In this document: positions 49,401 to 58,924 of the stretch, piece by piece
How the letters are laid out: every line of letters starts with the position of its first letter
How positions within the stretch are numbered: the first letter of the stretch is position 1
DNA from: Tenrec ecaudatus
Lineage: Eukaryota > Chordata > Mammalia > Afrosoricida > Tenrecidae
Length of the DNA: 64,000 nucleotides
Assembly: GCF_050624435.1 (NCBI RefSeq)
Contig: NC_134539.1
Span: 144,184,025 to 144,248,024, forward strand
Direction of reading: 5' to 3'
The notes under the pieces: generated by a model
Told to the model about the DNA's origin: nothing
What the model saw: the letters and a program-made list of their open reading frames with translations, nothing else
Databases searched by the model: none
Made by a program: the position numbers and the translations under genes

Positions 49401-52400
49401 ACTGTCTGTCTTTTAATAGGTGGCTCAGACACAGTCTTAGTTGACATTCTTGGTCTTTGCCTATCCAGTCAACGTATCCTGTTATTTTGAAATTTGATGC
49501 CTTCTGCTAAGAGGGGCTGGATCCATGGCACCATGCAGAAGGGCACTGAAGTGCAGTCTCAGTTATGCTCAGAACAAAGTCAAAGTGACTCAGGAAAAGG
49601 CCCAGGAGGTGAGCATTTTGTTAAGCAATCCACCTGAAAACCAGATCTAACCCATGTCTATTTATAGCTCTGGACATGAGCCCTGCGTGGGTGGGTCCCG
49701 TCAATGCAGAAGACTCAAGGGGAGGACTGTAGTGAGCACCCAGGCAGGGCTCCGGGTACCGTGGGATGAAGCATGTCTCAGTTTCATCTGCGGGATACGC
49801 ACAGAGCTTGTTTAGCTCTGCCCACATCATGAGAAAAAGCCCAACCGCCGGCCGTCCAGTGAGGATGAACAGGGCGCCTGTGCCTCTGCCCTCGCAGGCT
49901 GCCAGACTCTGGTTTTGGTGATGGACGGTTTTGAGGGCTCTCTGAACCAGTCAAAGAACTCGATATGCTGTGCTTCTGACAGCTTTGCTCTTGAATGCAA
50001 GCTTGGGACAAAGGAGGGGGCAGTTGGAACCCATCAGATAGAGAAGCAGGGCGTATCCAGCATGCAAGCATGAAAACACATGGCGAGCCTGCTTGGTCCA
50101 ATATCTCCGTGGTTATTTCAGGCTGAGCTTTGACAATGATGTTCTCCTTCTTTGTGCTCTGCAGACAGGAAAGCCCTGTCCTCGTCCTTCTAATAGTTGG
50201 AGCCGAATCAACCCCGCGTGACATTGTTCTACCAAGCATTTGGGGGAAATGGACTTACCATACCACTCATCCACCCAGGCAAATGCCTGTCGGTGCCCAA
50301 TCAGCAGAATGTCCCGCACCACCTGCAAAGCAGAAGAGAGCGGTTGAAAGCATCTATCACGTTGGCCTACAATCAGCTGGACAACAGGTCGCTCTGTTCT
50401 GTGGAGCCTGGCAACCACGAATGCCTCCGTCCCTTCTCCAGCACTGTCCGGGGACCCTGCTAGGAGGCGGAGGCACACAGATCCCGAGCTGGCCCACACA
50501 CGGCTCTTTCCACAGCTCGCAGGTCTTTGCTATGAATGAATCTCTTTGTCTCACTTGAGAGTCAGGCTGGAGGGGGCGGTGGTGTTTGCACACCAATGAC
50601 GGCCCCTTGGCTCTCACACAGCCGCGGAGTGAATCTCTCTGGCGAGTCACCTTGAGGCTCACTATTTATTGATCTTGGACTAAGTCACCTTGAGGCTCAC
50701 TATTTATTGATCTTGGACTAAGTCAGCCTCTGCAGTTTCCTTGAGGAAGGGTGGTTCTCGGGGCCGCCGGGAGGTCAGACTTTGGAACTCCCCCGCACAC
50801 GTTTTTGCAGGCGCTCAGTCCTTTCTAAGAACAGAGCGCTGAACAGATGTGCTCTCTCTTCTCGGGTGAAACACCGAAAAGTCGACCAAAAAGTTAAAGG
50901 AGAAGCATAAAGTGTGAAGGTGACATTAAAGTCTCCGTCACTATGCTGCTGGGCCGACGTGTGTGGACCTTCAGGACTAATTTGCATAATCCTGAATGAT
51001 GAACTTTATTTCATGAACCACCAGTTTAGTCAACAGCTGTCCCAAGGGTGGAACCACGAGCCTTGAACTAGAACAGAGCATCATGGGGCAGGGACCCTGA
51101 CCGGAGAGGGGAAGGCATGCGGTTGTTTCTCACGGTAGCACATGTTGGCCGCAGAAGACAGGTATTGTTCATGTGGTGCGTGTGCTATTCATTAATTTTT
51201 TTTACATATTTATTGAAAGATCATTTGATTGGGGGCTCTTACAACTCATATCACAATCCAAACATCAACTGAATGAGGCATGTTTGTCCATATGTTGCCC
51301 TTTCTTTCTTTCTAGGCATTTACTTTCTTTCTTTTCAGGTATTTACTTTCTATTGAGCCCTTGGTATCAGCTCTTTCTCCCCCTCCCTCCCCTACTATTC
51401 TTGTGTTTTATTTTGCAGGATTCTCTTTTTACCTGTATAAATAGGCCCCTTTGTAATGTTCCTTAGATACTCACCCTCTCCCCCATCCTCCATAACATTC
51501 CTTTTTGTTTTTTCCAAACAAATCCAGTAGTTGTCAAAAAACCTCTGTGGAGGGCTCGTGCATGTTTCAATGCGAAAAGGATTTTAATTTGGTGAATTTG
51601 AAGAAACAAGGGAAGCATTTATAAGGAAGTGAAGTGTTTCTTGCTCCAGGCCTCTGGATTTCCAGTGAGGCTTTCGGATTAGGAAGAAGGACCCACATGC
51701 ACGGAACCGGAACCGAGGGACCACGCACAGCCGCACACACTTGAATGCTGAGCGTATCAGATCCGAGGGACTCAAAAGCCTGGCATTGAGGCCTCAGTAA
51801 ACACATCCCACAACACTAAGCACAACACAGCTGTCGCTGGAAACAAGAATTCAATAATGTGTGAATGGCTTGCTTTAGAACACTCACGCCCCCCCTCCCC
51901 ACCCTTTCAACGGTGAATAGATTCTTAAAAAACAAAGGTGTTTGGAGAAAGGCTTCCCCAGCACTTGGCTCTCATTAGCAACTCGGGTGCTGGAGCAGGT
52001 GTGTTTTTGAGGTCCTTGATAACACTTCACTTATCTTCGGAAATGGGCAATGGAAATGCCGCCGACGGGAGAGCATGATTCTGACAGGTATTTTAAAGAA
52101 GATAGCGAAATTTCAAAATTGGCCCAAGTCTGAGAAAAGAAAAGAAGAAAAATCCCAAACAAAAAAACCAACCCAAATTGTGCTTTGTCACAGGAAATAA
52201 TAAAACACGGTTTGGGTACTGTTCAAAGGAGGTCATGTTGGGTGAAAATTTCGCACAAAAAAGAAAGAAAAACGATGTTGTGGGAAGTCAATGAAGGTAT
52301 TGTCTTAGAGCAGTGGTTCTTGACCTTCCTAATGCCGTGACCCTTTCATACAGTGCCTCAGGTTGTGGTGACCCCCAACCATAAAATCATTTTCGTTGCT

Positions 52401-53977
52401 ACTTCATAACTCATTTTGCTACTGTGGTGAATCGGTCAACTCCTGTGAAAGGGGCGTTTGACCACCAAAGGGGTCGTGACCCACAGGTTGAGAACCACTC
52501 TTAGATGGATCTAGTGCTGAGCCTTGGCAAGACTGACTCTGGGGCCCTTCCCATCTTCCTGTCTGACTCGCGGGTCACACAGAAAATGGGAGGTCTGGGC
52601 CACTGCTGTCTATGTTTCTCATCACAGGCCTGCCCCTGGCGGGGCAGGATGAGGCTAGAGTTCAGCAGAGCATCAGCACACTCTTCTTTCAGGAAAACCC
52701 CCCACGGACACGCCCAAATTCCTTCCAGGGTCTGCTTCTACCAAGAGTCCCCCCTGTGAGGGGCCCTCAGGTTGGCGGATCTATTCTCTGACTACTAACG
52801 TCAGATCGAAACTTTTGACTGGCCTCTCAGTCCAGTGGACAAACGCACATTACAAAGAGCCCAACGTGATCAGGTTAAATACCAAGCCCCGCCCCCTCCC
52901 CCCAGCAAAGAACTGCATACAGTTAATCTTGACCAGTTTTCCACTGGAAAAGTAAGCAGAGACACCCAGCCTATCTGGAATAGAGCAAGCTCAGGCAGAT
53001 TGATTTTGGTGGAAGCAAGAGGAGCTACAAAGGGCAATTTTTCAATGGTGCGCTTACAATAATGCCCCCTCCCCTCTTGGGCACACCCTCAGGGTTACGA
53101 TCCCTAAAACTTCCATTCCCATCAAGTGGAACACAACGCTGGAACCTTTGGCTGAAGGGGGTGTTACCACCGCAATCTGCGCTTTGCAGCTGTGGACGGG
53201 GATGCTTTGGCCACAGGGTGTTAAGATGAGCAAGGATGCTGGAGAACCTGGCCTGATGGGCCACGGGGGTTTCTTCTTCTGTCCCTGGGGCCTCTCGGAC
53301 CCCAGGTGCTGACATCGGCAGAACCTCTGGGGTCAGAATGATCCCTGGGGGCTGTGCACACAGATAAGCCCGCTGGCTTTCTTCCCAAGTGCCTTGGCCT
53401 TGAACTAGATGAACCTGAGACCAGTGTGAGAGAGCCAACTTCCCCCACATGCTCACCTCGAAGACCCAGGGGGACGCACCACGAGCGGAGCAGGCAAAGC
53501 AACGTGAGCGGGAGGGAATGAAACCGGGGCAGTTCTGCAGGGGCATCCTCATCCCGGAGGTGTGGGGGGGATTCGGACATTTGTCCAGCAGCCTGTGCTC
53601 CGGTTGACAAGAGAGACAGTCAACTCTCAGTACTTGTGGGTTAGCAGGGCTTCTGCAGACCACAGACACACCTGTGCACGGAGCTGCAAGACCACCATCG
53701 TTGAGGAAGAAACAAGGCATAAACCTGACTGCCAAGCGTTTCTCGACGGTACCTGCTGCCAGTCACAAAACTGGACCTTTTGCTGCTTCACTCTACTCTG
53801 AGCTGATTTTTGCTCACTTACCTTGTGCACAAATTGCTCCACTCTGGTCTGAAGCCCCCAGACCTCGAACTTCACTGTCACCAGCTTGTACGAGCACATG
53901 ATGGGCTGGTGGCTGTCTCTCCAGCCTTCTCGTAGCTGTCCTCGTCCTGTCTTCTCTGACTTGAAGTGCTTAGGGTC
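33486..53977 (-). CDS. PITPNC1: Cytoplasmic phosphatidylinositol transfer protein 1 (RdgB-beta), 3' part
   Basis: PITPNC1 is a class II PITP: a START-like lipid-binding fold that carries phosphatidylinositol and phosphatidic acid between membranes, with a disordered C-terminal tail that binds 14-3-3. Four minus-strand coding exons are visible: 53822-53977, 50259-50322, the cassette 38709-38827, and the terminal exon ending with the stop at 33486. Together they give the last 178 residues of the long form or the last 114 of the short form. With 154 upstream residues outside the window, these totals equal the human isoform lengths as I recall them (332 and 268). Junctions are in phase with GT-AG borders. 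The 5' exons should lie beyond 64000. Confidence 0.96.
34372..34562 (-). repeat. AfroSINE
   Basis: agggcagggtagaactgcct, gtgggtttctgggactttta and the head gttagaaccactctagcacc then agggctcca. Confidence 0.88.
35522..35708 (-). repeat. AfroSINE
   Basis: cacactgccatcgagtcaag, ctggtggtttcaaactgctg, agcccaacacgtaaccacaa and tgccaccagggcttct. It is one of the best-preserved copies. Confidence 0.92.
36890..37420. promoter_or_regulatory. Intronic CpG island with promoter-type motifs
   Basis: A compact GC- and CpG-rich block lies in the last PITPNC1 intron, between cassette and terminal exons, in otherwise CpG-poor DNA. It holds a consensus CRE (TGACGTCA, 37161-37168), an ETS-type CACTTCCGG at 37214-37222 and an NRF1-like CGCGCATGCATGC around 36995-37007. 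Open frames exist on both strands (for example + 37000-37365), but none resembles a protein I know. A SPIN element begins at its right edge. An alternative or antisense promoter is the simplest reading. Confidence 0.55.
37418..37611 (+). mobile_element. SPIN-type hAT non-autonomous element
   Basis: 194 bp starting CAGCGGTTCTCAACC and ending GGTTGAGAAACGCTG. It contains the GTCGCGACCCC motif typical of SPIN ends. It is flanked by 8 bp repeats gtccagag and ttccagag (7 of 8 identical), as expected for hAT insertion. Confidence 0.88.
38709..38827 (-). CDS. PITPNC1: PITPNC1 alternative cassette exon (short-isoform C-terminus)
   Basis: 119 nt, acceptor tctttcag and donor gtatgt. It encodes [18 protein letters not shown], then [20 protein letters not shown] and Ser. 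Its length leaves phase 0, so on joining to the terminal exon the next codons are ACA TGA. The protein therefore ends AKTST, against AQTST in the human short isoform. The start resembles the terminal exon ([18 protein letters not shown]), which points to an ancient exon duplication. The open frame continues past the donor to 38526, but that extension is intronic and unlike any known isoform. Confidence 0.93.
39174..39367 (+). mobile_element. SPIN-type hAT non-autonomous element
   Basis: Second copy, with GGTTCTCAACCTGGGGGTCG at the left and GAGAACCACTG at the right. The first bases of the left end are mutated (TGG for CAG). The flanks are ccttaggg and ccccaggg (6 of 8). It is the same length as the copy at 37.4 kb. 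Confidence 0.85.
40042..40071 (+). repeat. (GT)15 microsatellite
   Basis: Pure GT tract. Confidence 0.97.
41263..41376 (+). repeat. Tandem duplication, about 58 bp period
   Basis: Two near-identical copies of gaaagggaaaaaataacatt through acgaagatct, differing by A-run length and one base. Confidence 0.9.
41388..41605 (-). repeat. AfroSINE
   Basis: ccatggagtcaattctgact, agtagaactgcccctgtggg, ctggtggattaggactgctg and agtccaacacgtaacccggg. The head of a second copy, in the same orientation, follows to about 41700. Confidence 0.88.
42890..43310 (+). repeat. 3' fragment of the composite repeat family
   Basis: About 420 bp closely matching 15160-15570, from the ggaatccagggtggatga segment to the AATAAAATG tail with A-rich end. 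It is probably a 5'-truncated retrotransposed copy. Confidence 0.8.
43395..43436 (+). repeat. (AC)n(AT)n microsatellite
   Basis: AC tract changing to AT, directly left of the mariner element. Confidence 0.95.
43457..44647 (+). mobile_element. Decayed mariner transposon (DD34D)
   Basis: A roughly 1.19 kb element with imperfect terminal inverted repeats: left AGGAGGTACCCCCCAAAACC, right (reverse complement) AGGGGGTACCCAACAAAACC. A TA follows the right end. The transposase is broken by frameshifts and stops, but family motifs remain. VTGDETWC (first catalytic Asp) is at 44027-44050, HHDNAPAHT at about 44280, and LAPCDFFLF about 105 nt later. The last two aspartates are separated by exactly 34 residues. 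The longest intact piece is 44253-44546. It is a dead copy in a PITPNC1 intron. Confidence 0.9.
45085..45262 (+). repeat. AfroSINE
   Basis: gtacggtggctcagcgcgca with the tail gtcgctatgagccagaatcg. The middle carries a C run. Confidence 0.75.
48155..48330 (-). repeat. AfroSINE
   Basis: actgccatcgagtatattct and gccagtggtttcaaactgct, then ggccttgcggtgctgttc. Confidence 0.75.
50259..50322 (-). CDS. PITPNC1: PITPNC1 constitutive exon (WVDEWY)
   Basis: 64 nt encoding [21 protein letters not shown] plus the first base of the next codon. The acceptor is ctgctttgcag and the donor gtaagt. The single leftover G completes Asp with either AT (cassette) or AC (terminal exon), so both downstream exons can follow it. 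Confidence 0.97.
50645..50720 (+). repeat. Exact 38 bp tandem duplication
   Basis: Two identical copies of a unit starting agtcaccttgaggctcacta and ending atcttggacta, without a mismatch. Confidence 0.95.
51185..51500 (-). repeat. Composite repeat family 3' fragment, inverted
   Basis: Begins after an A/T-rich edge with gatcatttgattgggggctc and tcttacaactcatatcac, the reverse complement of the family tail. Confidence 0.7.
52311..52498 (-). mobile_element. SPIN-type hAT non-autonomous element
   Basis: Third copy, inverted relative to the other two, starting CAGTGGTTCTTGACC and ending GGTTGAGAACCAC. The flanks tcttagag and tcttagat (7 of 8) mark the target duplication. It lies in the PITPNC1 intron between the cassette and the 50.3 kb exon. 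Confidence 0.85.
53822..53977 (-). CDS. PITPNC1: PITPNC1 constitutive exon (lipid-binding fold)
   Basis: 156 nt in phase 0/0, 52 codons starting [19 protein letters not shown] and ending [14 protein letters not shown]. The acceptor is tctcccttag and the donor gtaagt. The segment [20 protein letters not shown] is identical to human and is a hallmark of the PITP fold. Confidence 0.97.
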
Positions 53978-54254
53978 CTAAGGGAGACACAGGCAGGAAA
54001 CGGTACGTTGTAAGTACGGCGCTCATTTCTAGGAAATGTCCCGAATCAACACATGCAGGCCGTCAGAGAGTGGACTCCTGGTTGGCAGGGGCTGCGGCGA
54101 AAGAATCACGTAAGCCCGAGCTTACTTGTTGGGCCGATGAAAATGTTCTAGGATGAGAGAGTGGTGGAGAGGCATGCCACTCGAGACATGGCTAAATACT
54201 TGAGTTGTACACTTTGAAACTGTGAGTTTTACAGTTATCTTACTTTCTCAATGA

Positions 54255-54415
54255 AAATATGAGACGATAGGAGCTGATACCAAGCGCTCAAGCAGAAAGC
54301 AAATGTTTTGAGAATGAGGATGGCAACAAATGGACAAATGTGCTTGACACAATGGATGCATGTATGGATTGTGATCAGAGTTGTATGAGCCCAATAAAAT
54401 GATTTTAACAAAAAG
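54255..54415 (+). repeat. 3' fragment of the composite repeat family
   Basis: A roughly 160 bp tail with aaatgttttgagaatgagga and ttgtatgagcccaataaaat, directly after an L1-like 3' segment. Confidence 0.7.
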
Positions 54416-54819
54416 AAATATGAGATTACAATGTAAACAAGTGGTAAAAAGGTAGCTCATTTACTTAAATGTAGAGAAGTTAAATAAAATGAGGGGGCTG
54501 AAGCTACATCGGTGACACTCTATTCTACTTCTTCCCCCTTGATCTTGGTGTCTACACGCTTGACACAATGTACAAAACAAGACCAAACGGACCAGGACAT
54601 GGGAATCAAAATCCGTTCAGGTGCTCAGTTGTAGCTTCTGTGGGCTCCAGCAAGTCCATTTCTGGGTGAAACGAGAACGTATGTCTCCCACAAGCCTGCA
54701 CGAGAACATGCACAGTTTCCACCACTATCGGTAAAACACGAGAATCAGAGAGGAGAAAAATCACGTTCATCAAGGACACGAGAGAAGCTTCTAGGACGAT
54801 AGGATGGAAGTGTTATAAT

Positions 54820-55380
54820 GATGGATGAGAAGATGCTCAAAGGCACTGGCCCGCAGGGAAATACGAATCAAAGCCGTAGCATCCACCGCTCCACCCCAAC
54901 GAGGACGGCGCCTATTGGAAAAGAGAAACCAACAAGTCTGGGAGAAGATGTGGGGACACGGGACCCTCACCCACTGCTGGTGGGAATGGGCAGTGCTGCA
55001 GCCATGGTAGAAAACAGTTGGGGGTTCTTCAGAAAGCTCACAGAGAATTACCACATCCCCCGGCAATGCCACCCGTAGGTATAAACCCAAAAGAATGCAC
55101 AGGCAGGACTCCAATAGGTAACTGTACGCTAGTGGCCACTGGGTCATTTTCTCCAGGAACCTGGCGCTAAGATAACAGAAATGCCGCCCGGGGATGGCTT
55201 TCGCTGTGGCCCTTAGGGGGCGGGCTTTTCAAGCCGAAACCGATTTCTGTTTGGGATGATGAAGCAATTGGACACAGATAATGGTTGCACAACTTAATTA
55301 GTGACACCGAATTAAATGCATAAGCATGGTTAAAATGGGAAATATTTTGTTATATACATTCTATCACAATAAAAACATTA
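54820..55380 (+). mobile_element. L1 fragment (end of ORF2 and 3' end)
   Basis: Has the diverged but familiar L1 run gggaaatacgaatcaaagcc, agaagatgtggggacacggg, cactgctggtgggaatggg, then a 3' end with gggatgatgaagcaattgg and ttctatcacaataaaaac. The reading frame is destroyed. Confidence 0.75.
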
Positions 55381-55399
55381 AAAAAACACGGAGCAGATG

Positions 55400-55770
55400 A
55401 AGGGGCAGGAGGAGAGAGTGGAGCACAGCCTGGCCCACCAGGCCGTGAGGATGATGTTCCTGAGTAGAGCAGCCAGTCCACAGAGAGAACAGCATGGCTG
55501 GCCCCACTATGAGAAAAGATGCCCCTCAGTGACTAAGGGCGATACAGGGGACAGCACCGGAGACACAGTGTGGGAATTGCACCTGACCTGATCCCACCAT
55601 ACCTAGGCAGAGCACTGGGGGAGTGCAGCGGAACAGCAAGGGAATGGAGTGGCAAGGTCCCCAGGGAATGCTGAAAGTGGACTTTGGGGCCAGGGCATGG
55701 TGCCCCAACAGACTGGACTGGAAAACGTTCCTAAGGGCCAGCAAACGATCCCTGAACTAACTACAAAAAA
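55400..55770 (+). repeat. 5' module of the composite repeat, with its own A tail
   Basis: Near-identical to 13427-13765, with only scattered differences, but it stops at the point where the larger copy continues and ends in an A15 run. It sits between two L1 3' segments. It looks like a separately retroposed, internally terminated copy. Confidence 0.75.
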
Positions 55771-55784
55771 AAAAAAAAATCTTT

Positions 55785-55985
55785 GAAACATGGAAGTGAA
55801 AGAAGCCAGTCACCCAAGGCCACATTGTATGATTCCATTTATTAAAATGTCTAGAAGCATCAAATTCATAAGGAAAGAAATTAGATTAGTGGATGCCTAC
55901 GGATTTGTGTGTGTGTGGGTGGAGGTGAGCGCGAGCGGTGGTGGATGTTATTTTTTGGGGGTGTGATGGACACTTCCTAAAATTA
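55785..55985 (+). mobile_element. L1 3' region fragment
   Basis: gaagccagtcacccaaggcc, then ttgtatgattccatttatta and tctagaagcatcaaattcat match the usual L1 segment just downstream of ORF2. It is separated from the preceding L1 piece by the 55.4 kb repeat module. Confidence 0.65.
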
Positions 55986-56654
55986 GATTAAGGGGATGGC
56001 ACGCAACTCTGCAGGGCTACTAAAAACCACCAAACATGTTTTTACATGGGCAAACTTTATGGTCTGTAAGTTGGATATTAAAAATGTATACACATGGTTA
56101 TATACAGGTAGCCTCCAAGTTAACATTTTGGAGTTATAATGAACTGAATTTATGATCACCTGTCCCCCCCCCACCCGTACATGTTACTGCTAATAATGTG
56201 TTCTACTTAGGTTTATATGTAATGTTTCCATCCTCAAAGACAAATAAAGATTGAATTTATAAAGATACTGATAATAAAATTTTTTTTTAAAGTATACCAG
56301 AACTGACAAAATAGCACCGTCAGTATAGCACCCTTGTCATAAGTCAGGGATTATTTGGGAAAAACAAAACGTGCTATGACCTACCACCTGACCTTCTTTT
56401 GGAAGTGTATGCTGGCCTGGGCTTATGGGTAGTCCTGTGTACATAAGTCACCTGCCACTGGGTCCTGTCGCGTCTGTGCTAACTCGTGGGAAGGGCAACT
56501 GCAACAGGAGAAAACCCCGATTCATCCAGAGCCATTTCATAATCAGTGCTGTGTTGTTTGAGCCACTTGTTGCGGCTTTTGTGTAATCCACCTCATGGGC
56601 TCTCTCTTGTTGTCACTGGTCCTCTCCTTTACTAAATGTGATGTCCTTTTCTTT

Positions 56655-56985
56655 CTTTGCATCGTTTTATTGTGGGCTCATACAACTCTCATCACCATCC
56701 ATCCAGACATCAATTGTGTAAAGCATATTTGTACACTCATTGCCTTCCTCATCATTCTCAAACCATCCGCTCTCCACCTAAGCCCCTGGCATCAGCTCAT
56801 TTTTCCCCTCCCTCCCCGCTCCCCCTCCCTCATGAACCCTTGATAATTTATAAATTATTTTGTCATATCTTGCCCTGTCTGACGTCTCCCTTCACCCACT
56901 TTTCTGTTGTGCGTCCCCGAGGGAGGAGGTTATATGTAGATCCTTGTAATCGCATCTCCCTTTCCACCCCACCCTCCCTCCACAT
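56655..56985 (-). repeat. Composite repeat family 3' fragment inserted into an RTE piece
   Basis: An inverted tail (attgtgggctcatacaactc) interrupts RTE-like sequence. Similar stretches gatgtccttttctttctt on the left and gatgtcctttcttgcg on the right look like the target-site duplication. Confidence 0.65.
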
Positions 56986-57219
56986 GATGTCCTTTCTTGC
57001 GATTGGTTCTTCTTGATAACATCCCAAGTAAGCAAGACAAACTCTAGCCGTCCTCATTTTAAAGGAGCCGTCTTCTCAGGCTGACTTGTTCGTTCTTGTT
57101 GTCCAGGACATCAACACTCTCCGCTCACGTCACCACGATAACGAACACTATGTGACTTGCATGATCTATGTCTCATTAGCTTATCAACATTTTCCTATAA
57201 TTTTACAAAACAAGAAGAA

Positions 57220-57790
57220 ATATTATGGGGCAAGTGGATAGGTGGGAGACAATATTACAATGACCAGAAGGGAAAAGTATGATGGGAAACTGACAATGGA
57301 AGCAATGTACAATTCTGTTAGATGAGATTGAACTGTCGCATGATATGGCGGGTATATTGACACCCAAGTATTAACAAATTAAAGGGAAACAAACAAGCAA
57401 ACATAGATCCAGGAATGGGTTTGGCGCTTGCACTAAATCCTAGCTTCACCTTAAGAACAATTTCTTCTTACATCATGGCCCTGCTTGATATTCACCCTCA
57501 TGAAGAAAACACAGAAGACATGGGTGCTACCACAAAATGTGGAGAAGAATGCAGATGGTGCCCGGTTACCTGCTAAAAGGGCACCTGGCATCTTAGAGGC
57601 TTGTTTCCAAACAAGCAGCCATCTAAGTGAGAGGTCAACTCAGTGCATGTGAAGAAGCACACCATCATCGGTCACTGAAGGATGGGAAGCTGTATCATCC
57701 GAAGTTGGAGGAGGGACTAGATTCAGAGGCTAAACTGTGAGAACCTGGTGTACAGAGGCCATGGTGGACAGTAGGGTGCCCGGCCACCAG
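57220..57790 (+). repeat. Old diverged relative of the composite repeat
   Basis: Contains atgagattgaactgtcgcat and a segment matching the internal unit of the 14.4 kb copy (gtgcccggttacctgc, then aagcagccatctaagtgaga). It is clearly more diverged than the other copies. Confidence 0.55.
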
Positions 57791-58499
57791 AACACAGGCA
57801 CTCTGGTTGGTGGAAGCCCAAGATTCATTTAATTAAAGAAAGAAGTAATATTATAACCCATCATTACCCTGACCACATACTTACTTTGTGCCTACCGTGG
57901 GCATGGGATAGAACCAGGTCTTTATTACATTATGTTCTCTGTCAACAGGATTTCCTGTGCTCTGGTGGCTGGGCACCCTGCCCTCCCCAGAAAGGATTCC
58001 ATTCTACCGGGAGGTTCCCTGGCCTTCTTCCGGGGTCCCTCCTTTTTTGTGTCTCTTGGCGGGTGATAGGGGCCTGGGGGAGGGGTGAGAAGAGGACCCC
58101 CGCCGAGTGCCTGCTCCTACGAGGGTGACAGCTGGTGATCTTGGGGGTCACTTGGCAGCACTTTTGAATCTTTGGTTCTACCTTTGTTATGCTGTGTTTT
58201 CCTTGCCGGAGTCATGCCAGAGATGGCCACTGAAATCTTACATGCAGAGATTTTCATGATTTAATAACGTGATATATAAAATCGACAGAAACACAGGGCT
58301 GACCCATACCAAGTGCTCAATTGGGGTTAGTGCTTACTGCATTTCCCCTGATAGCCAATGGGGCCTTTCAAGGATGCGGTTTATTTGCTTGTCCTATCTT
58401 TCCGTCTAGGCCATAGCTTTCCACAGCATGCTGGAATTGTTGGAAAAAGACCTGATGGATAAGGACGTGGGGCTAATATCTGTCTGCTCTGTGTTCCTC

Positions 58500-58712
58500 T
58501 AAGGAGCCCTGGCGGTGTGGAGGGTTATGTGTTGGTCTGCTACCCTCCAGGTTAGCAGTTTGAACCATGTTACGCTGGTGGAGAAAGATGAGGCTTTCTA
58601 CCCCCTAAAGAGTTACTGCCTCAGAAACCCATAGGGGCAATTCTACCCTGCCCTATGGGATCGGGGTGAGTTGGGTTCAAATCGATGGCAGTGAGTTTGG
58701 CTTTCTGGGTTT
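58500..58712 (+). repeat. AfroSINE
   Basis: aaggagccctggcggtgtgg, gagaaagatgaggctttcta, then aagagttactgcctcagaaa and tcgatggcagtgagtttggc. It is a full-length copy. Confidence 0.92.
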
Positions 58713-58924
58713 TGAATCTAGATAGACTGTCTGATTTGCTTTAGCCATAAAATGTGGCGGAGGAGACTCTGCTAGCTAGGACTTTAAGAGACGCTGAAAG
58801 CCAGTCACAATGTCAACATCTAGTTAGATTCTCCGGGGAACCCCATGCTGCGAGGAATCCTGCACTAGCTGAGTGAACTTCGATGCTTCAGCCAACCGAG
58901 CTGTGAATGAAGACAAGGCCATGG

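Larger units (their letters stand above)
38828..50258 (-). other. PITPNC1: PITPNC1 intron upstream of the cassette exon
   Basis: About 11.4 kb with SPIN, mariner, composite-repeat and AfroSINE insertions. The block 45.3-48.1 kb looks largely unique but contains no recognisable exon. Confidence 0.75.
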
